In this document: positions 8,348-16,955 of the stretch, piece by piece
Layout of the letters: each line of letters begins with the position of its first letter
How positions within the stretch are numbered: position 1 is the stretch's first letter
NCBI RefSeq assembly: GCF_005771425.1
Contig: NZ_VBTZ01000001.1
Coordinates: 186,001-250,000, forward strand
Reading direction: 5' to 3'
DNA length: 64,000 nt
Source of the DNA: Methylocystis sp. B8
GTDB lineage: Bacteria > Pseudomonadota > Alphaproteobacteria > Rhizobiales > Beijerinckiaceae
The notes under the pieces: generated by a model
Told to the model about the DNA's origin: nothing
The model's input: only the letters and a program-made list of their open reading frames with translations
Database searches by the model: none
Position numbers and translations under genes: made by a program

Positions 8348-8598
8348 TGGCCCTTGTCGCTACAAATGTAGCGCGATTCGCGGCGGGAGACGCCGTAGCC
8401 CGGGTCGATGTCGACGAGCACTTCGCGGCAGAGCGCCTGCATGTCGGCGTCATCCGCGTTCGGCGCTTGCGGGGCGCGGCCGCTCGCAGCGACTGTCGGG
8501 CCGGAGACCGGCAGCTGCGATCTGTCCAAAGCGGAAGAAGCGGTGGTGACGAGCAGCGTGGCGGCGAGCGACAAAAGCAGTTTCTTCATGGACGCCAT
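8344..8598 (-). CDS. Small exported protein, unknown function
   Basis: About 84 residues from the ATG at 8598 (MASMKKLLLSLAATLLVTTASSALD); a second ATG at 8589 is equally possible, and a longer frame to 8652 is less likely. The N-terminus is a classical Sec signal peptide with cleavage probable near SSA-LD. The mature part is Pro/Ala-rich and then holds two cysteines (ALCREV, RYICSDKG) that could form a disulfide. No family recognised. Convergent with recO, sharing four bases at the stop codons. No clear SD, so the start is uncertain. Confidence 0.6.
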   Translation of the reverse strand: MASMKKLLLSLAATLLVTTASSALDRSQLPVSGPTVAASGRAPQAPNADDADMQALCREVLVDIDPGYGVSRRESRYICSDKGH

Positions 8599-8836
8599 GT
8601 TTTGAAAGCCGCAGAAAACCAGCGAAAATTCGACCGCGCCGATCCGCGCCATCGCTGCCGAAGCTTCTAAAGGAAGAGGTGCAGTGGCTGCAAGAACTTA
8701 TTTGCAACAGTTCGCACAAAACGCGGTCGCTTTATCGACGCTTTCCGGGTGAGGAAAGCCGTCTCGAAATCGCCCGCTTGCGCCGAGGCGCGGGTGGCCA
8801 TAGTACGGGTCACAAAGACAGAATCGGGTTTTGGAA

Positions 8837-11104
8837 ATGGCGCAAAAAGGCGGCGCGGGAGCCGGAAAAGGAAAAGGCGCAAGCGACGTTAGCGTGATTG
8901 CGCCCGTCGATCTGCGCGAGGCGCTCGAGGAGCGCTATCTGCGTTACGCGCTTTCGACGATCACCGGCCGCGCGCTGCCCGATGCGCGCGACGGGCTTAA
9001 GCCCGTGCATCGGCGCATACTTTACGGGATGCATATTCTTCGCCTCGATCCCGGGGCGCCGTTCAAGAAATGCGCAAAGATCGTCGGCGACGTGATGGGC
9101 TCGTTCCATCCGCATGGCGATCAGGCGATCTATGACGCGTTGGTGCGGCTCGCGCAGGATTTCGCCTCCCGCTATCCGCTTGTCGACGGGCAGGGCAATT
9201 TCGGCAATGTCGATGGCGATTCGGCGGCCGCCTATCGCTATACCGAAGCGCGGATGACGGCGGTGGCGCGTCTGCTTCTCGAAGGCATCGACGAAGACGC
9301 GATCGACTTCATTCCGAACTATTCGGGCGAAGAGAAGGAGCCGGTGGTGCTGCCGTCGGCGCTGCCGAATATGCTGGCGAATGGCGCGCAAGGGATCGCC
9401 GTCGGCATGGCGACCTCTATTCCGCCGCATAATCTCGCCGAGCTTTGCGACGCGGCGCTCTATCTCATCTCCCATCGGAAGGCGACCGCCGAGCAGCTGC
9501 TGACCTTCGTGCAGGGGCCGGATTTTCCCACGGGTGGCATTGTCGTCGACAAGCGCGACGAGATCATCGAGACCTATCGCACGGGCCGCGGCTCATTTCG
9601 TCTGCGCGCGCGCTGGACCAAGGAAGAGCTGCCGCGCGGCGGTTGGGTCGCCGTCGTCACGGAAATTCCCTATGGCGTGCAGAAGTCGCGCCTCATTGAG
9701 AGGCTCGCGGAGCTTATCGCGGAACGCAAACTGCCGCTTGTCGCCGACGTGCGCGACGAATCGGCTGAGGACGTGCGCATCGTCTTCGAGCCTCGTTCGC
9801 GCACGGTCGATCCGGCGCTGATGATGGAGACGCTGTTCAAGCTCTCCGAGCTCGAAACGCGTTTCGCGATGAACATGAATGTGCTCGTCGACGGCGTGAC
9901 GCCGCGCGTCGTGTCGCTCGACGAGGCCTTAAGGCAATGGCTCGACCATCGCCGCGTCGTTCTGCAGCGCCGTTCGCGCCATCGCCTCGCCGCCATCATT
10001 CGCCGCATCGAGCAATTGGAAGGCATGGTCATCGTCTTCCTCAATCTCGATAAAGTGATCCGCATCATCCGCGAAGAGGACGACGCCAAGGGCGAGCTGA
10101 AAAAAGCGTTCAAACTGACCGACCTTCAGGTCGATTACATCCTCGACACCAGGCTGCGCGCCTTGCGCCGGCTCGAAGAGATGGAGCTGAAGAAAGAGCT
10201 CAAGGAGCTTTCCGACGAGCGCAAGGACATTGATGCGCTGCTCGCCGATGAATCGAAGCAGTGGAAGACCATCGCCTGGCAGGTGCGCGAGCTGAAGAAA
10301 ACCTATGGGCCGCAGACGCCGATCGGCAAAAGGCGCACGACCTTCGAAGACGCGCCCGAGGCGATCGATCTCGATCTCGCCGAGGCGATGATCGAGCGCG
10401 AGCCGGTGACCACCGTCGTCTCGAAGAAGGGCTGGATTCGCGCGCTGAAAGGTCATGTGCAGGATCTCTCGAGCCTGCAGTTCAAGGGCGACGACGAACT
10501 CGGCGCGTCTTTCTTCGCGCAGACGACCTCGAAAATCCTGGCGCTCGCGTCGAACGGCAAGGCCTATACGCTCGACGCGTCGAAACTTCCCGGCGGACGC
10601 GGACATGGGGAGCCGATCCGACTCTTCGCCGACATCGAGGAAGGCGCCGATGTCGTCGCCGTCCTGCCGCATGTGGCGGAGACTGCGCTGCTCCTTGTGA
10701 CGAATGATGGGCGCGGGTTCGTGGTGAGCGCGGACGATCTTCTATCGTCGACGCGCAAGGGACGCGCGGTTCTTACTGTCGATCCGCCGTCGAGATTGAA
10801 GATCGTGACTCAGGCGCAGGGCGATCATATCGCCATCATTGGCGAGAACAGAAAGCTCCTGGTCTTTCCGTTGAGCGAAGCGCCGCGCATGGCGCGCGGC
10901 AAGGGCGTGCGCATGCAGCGCTATAGAGACGGCGGCGTCTCCGACGCGAAGGTATTTGTGTTGAAGGACGGACTGACATGGACCGACGCTTCGGGGCGAA
11001 TCTTCACCGTCGACAAGGCGGAACTCAAGGACTGGATCGGCCATCGCGCCGAGGCAGGAAGATTGCCGCCGAGAGGCTTTCCGAGGAATAATAGGTTTGA
11101 GTAG
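8837..11104 (+). CDS. parC: DNA topoisomerase IV subunit A
   Basis: Breakage-reunion subunit of the type II topoisomerase that decatenates daughter chromosomes; partner ParE is not in the window. About 755 residues. N-terminal domain with [27 protein letters not shown], the quinolone-resistance region ([19 protein letters not shown]) and the active-site tyrosine at about residue 135 ([12 protein letters not shown]). A coiled-coil gate region follows ([32 protein letters not shown]), then C-terminal beta-pinwheel blades. The length and degenerate C-terminal blades favour ParC over GyrA. The start is taken at ATG 8837; TTG 8831 is in frame just upstream. Confidence 0.95.
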   Translation: MAQKGGAGAGKGKGASDVSVIAPVDLREALEERYLRYALSTITGRALPDARDGLKPVHRRILYGMHILRLDPGAPFKKCAKIVGDVMGSFHPHGDQAIYDALVRLAQDFASRYPLVDGQGNFGNVDGDSAAAYRYTEARMTAVARLLLEGIDEDAIDFIPNYSGEEKEPVVLPSALPNMLANGAQGIAVGMATSIPPHNLAELCDAALYLISHRKATAEQLLTFVQGPDFPTGGIVVDKRDEIIETYRTGRGSFRLRARWTKEELPRGGWVAVVTEIPYGVQKSRLIERLAELIAERKLPLVADVRDESAEDVRIVFEPRSRTVDPALMMETLFKLSELETRFAMNMNVLVDGVTPRVVSLDEALRQWLDHRRVVLQRRSRHRLAAIIRRIEQLEGMVIVFLNLDKVIRIIREEDDAKGELKKAFKLTDLQVDYILDTRLRALRRLEEMELKKELKELSDERKDIDALLADESKQWKTIAWQVRELKKTYGPQTPIGKRRTTFEDAPEAIDLDLAEAMIEREPVTTVVSKKGWIRALKGHVQDLSSLQFKGDDELGASFFAQTTSKILALASNGKAYTLDASKLPGGRGHGEPIRLFADIEEGADVVAVLPHVAETALLLVTNDGRGFVVSADDLLSSTRKGRAVLTVDPPSRLKIVTQAQGDHIAIIGENRKLLVFPLSEAPRMARGKGVRMQRYRDGGVSDAKVFVLKDGLTWTDASGRIFTVDKAELKDWIGHRAEAGRLPPRGFPRNNRFE

Positions 11105-11183
11105 AAACAGCTGGGGTAAAAGAGCGGCTCGGAAAGTGGACGCTTTTTTTGCGAAGTTAGTTGCGCGGGCTTGAGTAGCCTTC

Positions 11184-11555
11184 CTACTGCGTCGGACCTA
11201 CCGTCCCGCTGTCGCGCAGGCGATGGCCCCGCACCCAGCCCATGACGCTGTTAGCGCTTCTGGGACTTTCATACATGACCGACACCCAGCCGTCATTGGT
11301 TTCCGCATAAGAGATCAGCGTGTCACCCGGCACGACAAAAACTCCCCTCATCGCGCAATGCACGCTGGGCGCTGAGTAGAATTGCAGCCGGCCTGTCCCA
11401 ATCACGACATTGCCGTGCGGCGGCGAGATCAGCGGCGCCTTGTTCGAACCCGCCACCGGCTCCTTACAGCTCTTAATGCCGCGCGCGAATGCTGTGGTTC
11501 CTTGTGGAGTTGCGCCAAGCGCGATGGCGACAAGCACGATGTTCGCAAAACGCAT
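11184..11555 (-). CDS. Exported SH3-like domain protein
   Basis: 123 residues from the ATG at 11555, preceded by AGGAAA. Residues 1-24 are a signal peptide (MRFANIVLVAIALGATPQG, cleavage near AFA). The mature part resembles a bacterial SH3-type domain: LQFYSAPSVHCAMRGVFVVPGDTLISYAETNDGWVSVMY, with the typical closing GWV.GHRL. Two cysteines (KSCKE, HCAM) could pair. Such domains usually bind cell-wall or protein ligands in the periplasm; no specific role can be read. Convergent with parC, separated by ~80 bases. Confidence 0.7.
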   Translation of the reverse strand: MRFANIVLVAIALGATPQGTTAFARGIKSCKEPVAGSNKAPLISPPHGNVVIGTGRLQFYSAPSVHCAMRGVFVVPGDTLISYAETNDGWVSVMYESPRSANSVMGWVRGHRLRDSGTVGPTQ

Positions 11556-11676
11556 TGTCGTTTTCCTGGATTGGTCCAATGCGAAATCTAAGCGCGCGCG
11601 CCGGGCAGGTCCCTGGCTTGATAAGTCTCTTATCCACGAAAATTATTGTGCGCACGAATACGGCGCTCGAAACGGC

Positions 11677-12282
11677 TCAATCCGTCTTTGAAAAATCCGG
11701 AATCTTGAATCCGAGCTTGCCCTGGCGCCAGAGCGTGAAGGCCACGCCGCCGGCGACGACGACGAAAACGCCGAAGGCGATATAGAGATAGATTTCTTCG
11801 TCAGTGACGAGACCGACGGAGAACGGATGCTTGCCGATAAAACTTTTCGCGCCGTCGTCGCTTGTGAGCTTCGCGTAAAGCACGTAATTGCCCGCGTCCC
11901 TGAAATTCTGGTCGAAATTCACCATGCCGTTGCGGAATTTTTGAATGGGCAGGCGGCCGACGACATCGGCCTCGGGGTCGGCGTCGCCGTTCGGCCCGTT
12001 GCCGCGCAGGATGCGGATGTCCCAGTTCATGTCGCGCAATTCATTGTCGGAAGCGTCGAGCACGATCACGCTCGGGCCGACGTCAGGCAGCGCGACGCAT
12101 TCGCGGTCGATGTTTTTCTTGGGCTGCATGGCGACGAATTTCATCGACTTGCCGCCAAGCTCGATCGGACATTCGGGATCGTAATAATGCCAGCCGGCGG
12201 CCGTAGCGGTGTGCGAGAGGAGGACCGACGCGACAAAAACGAGCGCAAAGCCCAGTAGAGTTCTGCTCAAGGGAAACCTCAC
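11677..12282 (-). CDS. Membrane-anchored periplasmic protein, unknown, coupled to cysE
   Basis: 201 residues. A signal peptide (LLGFALVFVASVLLS, cleavage near TAA-GWHYY) is followed by a ~140-residue periplasmic domain with two cysteines (DPECPI, RECVAL) and an Ig/FixH-like beta pattern ending DAGNYVLYAKL...HPFSVG, then a C-terminal transmembrane helix (LYIAFGVFVVVAGGVAFTLW) and a short cytoplasmic tail. The start is GTG at 12282, overlapping the cysE stop by four bases (ATGTGA), so translation is coupled to cysE. The much longer open frame upstream to 12729 is antisense-like and runs in another frame of cysE. No family recognised; the gene at 16371 has a vaguely similar layout. Confidence 0.75.
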   Translation of the reverse strand: MRFPLSRTLLGFALVFVASVLLSHTATAAGWHYYDPECPIELGGKSMKFVAMQPKKNIDRECVALPDVGPSVIVLDASDNELRDMNWDIRILRGNGPNGDADPEADVVGRLPIQKFRNGMVNFDQNFRDAGNYVLYAKLTSDDGAKSFIGKHPFSVGLVTDEEIYLYIAFGVFVVVAGGVAFTLWRQGKLGFKIPDFSKTD

Positions 12283-13118
12283 ATGCCGGCTTCGAGAATT
12301 GCCAGCATCTGATCCATGGCCAGCGCCGGCTCGGCGCAACGCGAGTCGCCAACGATGCGGGCCGGCACGCCGGCGACGGTCTTGTTCGCCGGCACTGGGT
12401 CGAGCACGACCGAGCCCGCGGCGATCATGGCGCAGCGGCCGATTTCGATATTGCCGAGGATCTTCGCGCCGGCGCCGATCAGCACGCCGCGCCTGACCTT
12501 CGGGTGGCGATCGCCGCGCGCCTTGCCTGTGCCGCCAAGCGTGACGCCGTGCAGCATCGACACTTCGTCTTCGACGACGCTCGTCGCGCCGATGACGACG
12601 CCGGTGGCGTGGTCGATGAAAACGCTCTTGCCGATCACGGCGGCGGGATGGATGTCGACCTGGAAGGTCTGCGACGACAGGCTCTGCAGGATCAGGGCGA
12701 AGTCGCTGCGGCCGTTCTTCCAAAGCCAATGCGCCAGACGATAGGTCTGCAGCGCGTGGAAGCCTTTGAAGTAAAGCGCCGGCTCGATCAGCCTTGTGCA
12801 GGCGGGATCGCGCTCAAGCACGGCGAGCAGGTCGGCGCGGAACGCCTCGACCATTCCGGGCTCGCGCGCGACGCATTCTTCGAAAGCTTGGCGGATGGCG
12901 ATATAGGGGGCTTCCGGCCGGTCGAGGCGCTGCGCCACGCGATGGGCGACGACGCCCGCCACCCCATTTTGCGACAGGATCGCAGGATGCAGGAATCCGC
13001 CGAGCTCCGGCTCGCGCCGTAGGATTTCTTCCGCCTCGGCGCGTAGCCGCGCAAAAAGCGGATCGCTCTGGGCGAAGTCGATGATTTTCGCGCCTTGTTC
13101 GCGCATTTCGGCGCCCAT
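12279..13118 (-). CDS. cysE: Serine O-acetyltransferase
   Basis: Makes O-acetylserine from serine and acetyl-CoA, the first step of cysteine synthesis. 279 residues: helical N-terminal domain (~1-150), then the left-handed parallel beta-helix of hexapeptide repeats (IHPAAVIGKSVFIDHATGVVIG, VLIGAGAKILGNIEIG) with the catalytic HATG histidine and the conserved LHGVTLGGTG loop. The start at 13118 has AAGGAGGGG upstream. Its last codons overlap the GTG start of the next gene. The C-terminal tail after the beta-helix ends GM rather than the usual extended Ile tail that binds cysteine synthase. Confidence 0.95.
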   Translation of the reverse strand: MGAEMREQGAKIIDFAQSDPLFARLRAEAEEILRREPELGGFLHPAILSQNGVAGVVAHRVAQRLDRPEAPYIAIRQAFEECVAREPGMVEAFRADLLAVLERDPACTRLIEPALYFKGFHALQTYRLAHWLWKNGRSDFALILQSLSSQTFQVDIHPAAVIGKSVFIDHATGVVIGATSVVEDEVSMLHGVTLGGTGKARGDRHPKVRRGVLIGAGAKILGNIEIGRCAMIAAGSVVLDPVPANKTVAGVPARIVGDSRCAEPALAMDQMLAILEAGM

Positions 13119-13190
13119 CCTCTCCCCTCCTTGGTCGGGCAGTTATATAGCGGACCGCCTGGACAATAGCACGGGCCCCGCCCGCGACAG

Positions 13191-13958
13191 TTAAGGCCGC
13201 GTATCCAGGAATTCCAGCACCGCCTGCTTATAGATGCGGTCGCCGACGGCCCGGTTGTGGTCGCGGCCTGGAATGTCGACGACGCGGGCGTTCGGGAAGA
13301 ACTCAGCCAGCGGATGTGGGTCGCCCGCGACGTCGTCGCGCGTGCCGACGCAGATCAACACCGGCGCCGTGATGCGCGCGAGCAGCTCAGGCTGAATGGC
13401 CTTGCGCGCGCCGCGCACGCAGGCGGCGAGCGCGGCAAGATCGCTGCGGGTGGCTTCGGCGAAGCCGCGGAAGATTTTGAGCATCGAGTCGTCGATGTCC
13501 TCGATCCGCTCGGTCTCCATAGCCTCGGCAAGGCCACGCGGCAGCCCGGAGTCCTCGATGAGATTTTCGCCAATGCCGCCAAGGATGAGGGAGCGCACCC
13601 GCTCCGGCGCGGTCAACGCGAGGAGCGTCCCGATGCGTCCGCCGAGCGAATAGCCCATGACGTCGGCGCGGGGAATCGACAGATGATCGAGCAGATTCGC
13701 GACATCCGCCGCCATGAGGTCGAGACTGTATTGAGCCGGGTCATACAGCTTGGCGGATTGGCCGTGACCGCGATTGTCCAACACGATGACGCGGCGGCCG
13801 TCCTCGGTCAGCGTCTTGACCCACTGTGTGAAGAGCCAGTTCACGGCGTGGGTCGACGCGAAGCCATGCACAAGAACGATCGGTTCTCCGCGATCTTCCG
13901 TTAGGGGCTCGAAATCGACATAGGCTATCTTGACGCCATCCGACAGGAACGTTTCCAT
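13191..13958 (-). CDS. Alpha/beta-fold hydrolase
   Basis: 255-residue serine hydrolase of the alpha/beta fold. Oxyanion-hole motif LVHGFAST near residue 30, nucleophile elbow GYSLGG with Ser104, probable acid in GTRDDVAG, and catalytic His in PGRDHNRAV near the end. No signal peptide, so cytosolic. The substrate is not predictable; the sequence is of the general esterase/haloperoxidase-like type. Same strand as cysE, 72 bases upstream of it; whether they form an operon is open. Confidence 0.88.
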   Translation of the reverse strand: METFLSDGVKIAYVDFEPLTEDRGEPIVLVHGFASTHAVNWLFTQWVKTLTEDGRRVIVLDNRGHGQSAKLYDPAQYSLDLMAADVANLLDHLSIPRADVMGYSLGGRIGTLLALTAPERVRSLILGGIGENLIEDSGLPRGLAEAMETERIEDIDDSMLKIFRGFAEATRSDLAALAACVRGARKAIQPELLARITAPVLICVGTRDDVAGDPHPLAEFFPNARVVDIPGRDHNRAVGDRIYKQAVLEFLDTRP

Positions 13959-14118
13959 AAGAATCTCACCTAGCGCCTTTTATCTAAATGCTTGAGCCGT
14001 CGACGCAAGGCCGCTGCGGGGCGAAAGTAAATGCGCTATTGCCATTCGCGCCGCTTGCCGGTAAACGAGCGGGCGCGTCGCCTTAGCCCGTTAAAGCACG
14101 GGAGCGATGGCGCAATAG

Positions 14119-14195
14119 GCGCCCGTAGCTCAGCTGGATAGAGCACCAGACTACGAATCTGGGGGTCAGAGGTTCGAATCCTTTCGGGCGCGCCA
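14119..14195 (+). tRNA. tRNA-Arg (anticodon ACG)
   Basis: A 77-base cloverleaf. Acceptor stem GCGCCCG pairs with CGGGCGC, followed by discriminator G and an encoded CCA. D arm AGCTCAGCTGGATAGAGC, anticodon stem CCAGA/TCTGG with loop CTACGAA (anticodon ACG, normally edited to ICG to read CGN arginine codons), T arm with GGTTCGAATCC. All stems pair. Confidence 0.97.
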
Positions 14196-14312
14196 TTCTT
14201 TTCGAAATGCACAGATTTTATGGCGCAAGCAGTGCTGGCGGCTTCCCGAGAACCGAGACACTGAACCCTGACTGAGCCTATGCCCGTTCAGCCCGGATGA
14301 ATGAAGGACAGC

Positions 14313-15452
14313 TCACCCCACTTCGCTAACGCGCACGAAAAACCAATAGGCGCCGAAGCAAGCGATGATCCCGGAGCAGACCTGAACGAGCAGCGGGCTG
14401 CGCTGTCCATGCGTGAAAATCTTATCGGCCAAAAAAAGTAAGGGCAGAACGATCAGCACGACGCCGATCTGCCCGATCTCGACGCCGATGTTGAAGCTCG
14501 CCAGGGCCGGCACGATAGCGCGCTGAGGAACGCCGAGTTCGATCAAGCCGCTCGCAAAACCAAAGCCATGAATAAACCCGAATGCGAAGGTGTCGCGCCA
14601 GCGACCGTCGACCTTGCGCGAAAAAAAATTCTCCACCGCCACATAGATGATCGACAGCGCAATCGCGATCTCCACCCACCAGCTTGGCAGATTGATAAGT
14701 TCGAGCGCCGCCAGCGAGAGCGTCACCGAATGCGACACCGTGAAAGCGGTCACGATCTTGACGACAGGCCAGATGCGCGTCGCCCATAGCATCACGGCGA
14801 TCAGAAAGCACAGATGATCATAGCCGGTCATGATGTGCTCGACGCCCGCGGACAAAAATTTCGGCGCAAGCTCCCAAGGCGTCAGCAGCGGCTTGGAGAG
14901 GTCGATCATCGCGTCGCCGGGATAGATCATGACCTGTTCGGGCGCCGGCTCACGGCCCATGCGCTGCGCCTCTGTCAGATTGGATTCATCGCGCTTCTCG
15001 CCAATGCTGACGAGATGCTTTGCTCGCGATCCTTGCGCTTCCAGGAGCCTGAACGGGTTATAAAAAATCTGGCCCTGAACGGCGCTGCAGTCCATCTGCA
15101 GCACCACTTTTGAGTCGGAAGGGTTGGTTGGATCTTCGCCGACCGAAACGATCGTGCTTGCGCAGGTCTGGCCTTCCGCATTCTGCAGATCGACGCGCTG
15201 CTGGATGAATTTGCCGATCATCCCCTCGATGACGCCTGGCTCGGTGAGATCGACGTCGTCGCTCTTCGGCTTGTTCTCGGCGAACATGCGCTCGATGTCG
15301 GTTCCCAAAAAGCCGACTTCAACACGGTAATGATCATGCCCCTCAGGCACGATCCGGCTGCTGGAAATATCGGCCGTATGGGCTTGCGCCGCTGACGCAG
15401 TTGCGAAGAAGGCCAAAACCACGGCGAGCGGCTTGTTACGCAACCACATCAT
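14313..15452 (-). CDS. HupE/UreJ-family membrane protein with periplasmic N-terminal domain
   Basis: 379 residues. Signal peptide (MMWLRNKPLAVVLAFFATASAAQA, mature start HTADISSS), a periplasmic domain of ~170 residues with two cysteines (TCAST, MDCSA), then about six membrane helices typical of the HupE/UreJ_2 family. Membrane histidines and acids that could carry a metal are evident: GVEHIMTGYDHLCFL, FTVSHSVTLSLA, GFIHGFGFASGL, FNIGVEIGQ. Relatives are nickel/cobalt or copper-related permeases, mostly uncharacterised. It stands divergent from a CopC-domain gene (281 bases apart), supporting a role in metal, perhaps copper, handling. Metal specificity is inference. Confidence 0.85.
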   Translation of the reverse strand: MMWLRNKPLAVVLAFFATASAAQAHTADISSSRIVPEGHDHYRVEVGFLGTDIERMFAENKPKSDDVDLTEPGVIEGMIGKFIQQRVDLQNAEGQTCASTIVSVGEDPTNPSDSKVVLQMDCSAVQGQIFYNPFRLLEAQGSRAKHLVSIGEKRDESNLTEAQRMGREPAPEQVMIYPGDAMIDLSKPLLTPWELAPKFLSAGVEHIMTGYDHLCFLIAVMLWATRIWPVVKIVTAFTVSHSVTLSLAALELINLPSWWVEIAIALSIIYVAVENFFSRKVDGRWRDTFAFGFIHGFGFASGLIELGVPQRAIVPALASFNIGVEIGQIGVVLIVLPLLFLADKIFTHGQRSPLLVQVCSGIIACFGAYWFFVRVSEVG

Positions 15453-15733
15453 TGGGGCGGACTCCCTTGACGAAGCGCGAGCACGCGGCGTATGCGCTTT
15501 TTATACAAAGTGCATACAGTCGACGGAAAGACAAGTTTAAGTCCGGGGCGCTCGGGAGCGCGATAGCCCCCCTCTGAGCGGCGATTGACCGGCGACGGAA
15601 GCATACGCTCTCCGCGGGGAAGGCCGCGTTCGATTGGCGCCGCTGGTCAAGTCTGTGACATTATAAAACCGGCGCCGCTCGCAGTTGTTGCTGGGAAAGT
15701 TCGCATCATGATCCAATCGGATTTTTTCGCGAG

Positions 15734-16282
15734 ATGACGAAGAGCGAACAGGAAAAATTTCGGCGAAAACATATCCGTTGGACCTTCGCCGGCCGGCGAA
15801 CGCGCCTTCTGTTCGTGGGGATCATCCTGTCGGCCTCAGCGCCTGAAAACGCAAGCGCGCACGGAATGGACTCAGATGTCTCGCCAAGCACAGGGAAACA
15901 ACAGCCGCGCGAGGCTCCGGCAATCGAATTGACCGGACCACCGCTCCCGCCGCAAGACGCCTCGCGCCCCGCGATTATGTTGGCGCATGCCATTGTCGTC
16001 CGCACTTCGCCAGCGCAAGGCGGCGTCGGTCCTGAGGACATCGGAAAGGTGGAAGTATGGTACGACGCGGGCATTCGCGACGCCTTTGCCGCATTGGCGG
16101 TTGTGAGCGCTGCGGGTGAAAGAGTCGATAAGCGCGACGCAGCGATCGACAGCGCCGATCCGAGCCACGTTTCGGTGAGCGTGAATAAATTGACTCCGGG
16201 AAAATACACGGTGCGCTATCGTGCGCTTTCGGCTGACGGCCACCTCGTCAGCGGCGCTTGGGAGTTCGAAGTGCGCCCATGA
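15734..16282 (+). CDS. CopC-domain copper-resistance-like periplasmic protein
   Basis: 182 residues. A long basic N-region (FRRKHIRWTFAGRRTR) precedes a hydrophobic core (LLFVGIILSASA), with cleavage near ASA-HGMD. A Pro-rich linker of about 45 residues leads to a CopC/YobA beta-sandwich (~85-182): LAHAIVVRTSPAQGG carries the first copper-site His and SADGHLVSGAWEFEV carries the second Asp/His pair. CopC proteins bind Cu(II) in the periplasm. No CopD membrane domain follows; instead an unknown anchored protein comes 88 bases downstream. The start has only a weak SD. Confidence 0.85.
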   Translation: MTKSEQEKFRRKHIRWTFAGRRTRLLFVGIILSASAPENASAHGMDSDVSPSTGKQQPREAPAIELTGPPLPPQDASRPAIMLAHAIVVRTSPAQGGVGPEDIGKVEVWYDAGIRDAFAALAVVSAAGERVDKRDAAIDSADPSHVSVSVNKLTPGKYTVRYRALSADGHLVSGAWEFEVRP

Positions 16283-16370
16283 CGCGCGTAAGCATTTCGT
16301 CGGGCCAACAGACAGCTATGCTCAATAATAAGGTCGAAACTCCTGGGCACAGAGAAAGGAAGCGCAAGCG

Positions 16371-16937
16371 ATGAGTCCGGGCCGTTTGAACTTGATGATT
16401 TTCGTGGGCATCCTTCTGCTCGTCGGCGTCAACGGCGCGGCCTTTTCATATAAGCTATGGGGTCCGGCCTTCACTCAATATGTCGATGACTTTTGGAAGG
16501 CGCATACGGTGAAGCCCGCCGTGAAGGCTGGCGATCGCACCATATCGGAATGCCTTGGGGTCAGCGATTTCTACTCCGTGCACCTTACGACATACTTCCT
16601 GCCGGATTCGGAAGAAAGCGCCGGAGGAGCCACGGATGATTTGAGCAAATATGACGAGTATTGCGACCGCGTGCCCGGCACGGGGAAGGTCATTTTTTCC
16701 GTGACGCTCATGGAAAAAGAAGCGCGAAACGAAGCTGTCGCGCTTTCCTTCTATCGATATGAGCCTGACGGCGGTCTTAAACAGATAAATGCTCTGCCAT
16801 CTCAGCCGCATTCAAGCGGTTTTGTGACTTTGGATGCAACGGTCGCTCACAAGGGGAAATACCTTCTAAAACTCGCTTTCGGCGAGGCGAAGAACGCCGA
16901 GGATACGATCGATATGCCGATCTTCGTCGGGCAGTGA
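16371..16937 (+). CDS. Membrane-anchored periplasmic protein, unknown function
   Basis: 188 residues; AAGGA ten bases before the ATG supports the start. One N-terminal transmembrane helix (LNLMIFVGILLLVGVNGAAF), probably uncleaved, anchors a ~150-residue periplasmic domain with two cysteines (ISECLGV, YDEYCDRV), a central beta-rich part (KVIFSVTLMEKEAR) and a last segment HKGKYLLKLAF...DMPIFVG. No known family recognised. The neighbours (CopC-domain protein, HupE-like permease, PepSY protein) suggest a metal-linked role. It ends 18 bases from the convergent PepSY gene. Confidence 0.75.
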   Translation: MSPGRLNLMIFVGILLLVGVNGAAFSYKLWGPAFTQYVDDFWKAHTVKPAVKAGDRTISECLGVSDFYSVHLTTYFLPDSEESAGGATDDLSKYDEYCDRVPGTGKVIFSVTLMEKEARNEAVALSFYRYEPDGGLKQINALPSQPHSSGFVTLDATVAHKGKYLLKLAFGEAKNAEDTIDMPIFVGQ

Positions 16938-16955
16938 CGGCCGTCTGCGTTCGGG

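Noticed and set aside
12283-12729. N-terminal extension of the cysE-linked membrane protein
   Set aside because: Runs out of frame inside cysE; the GTG at 12282 overlapping the cysE stop and followed by a signal peptide is a better start.
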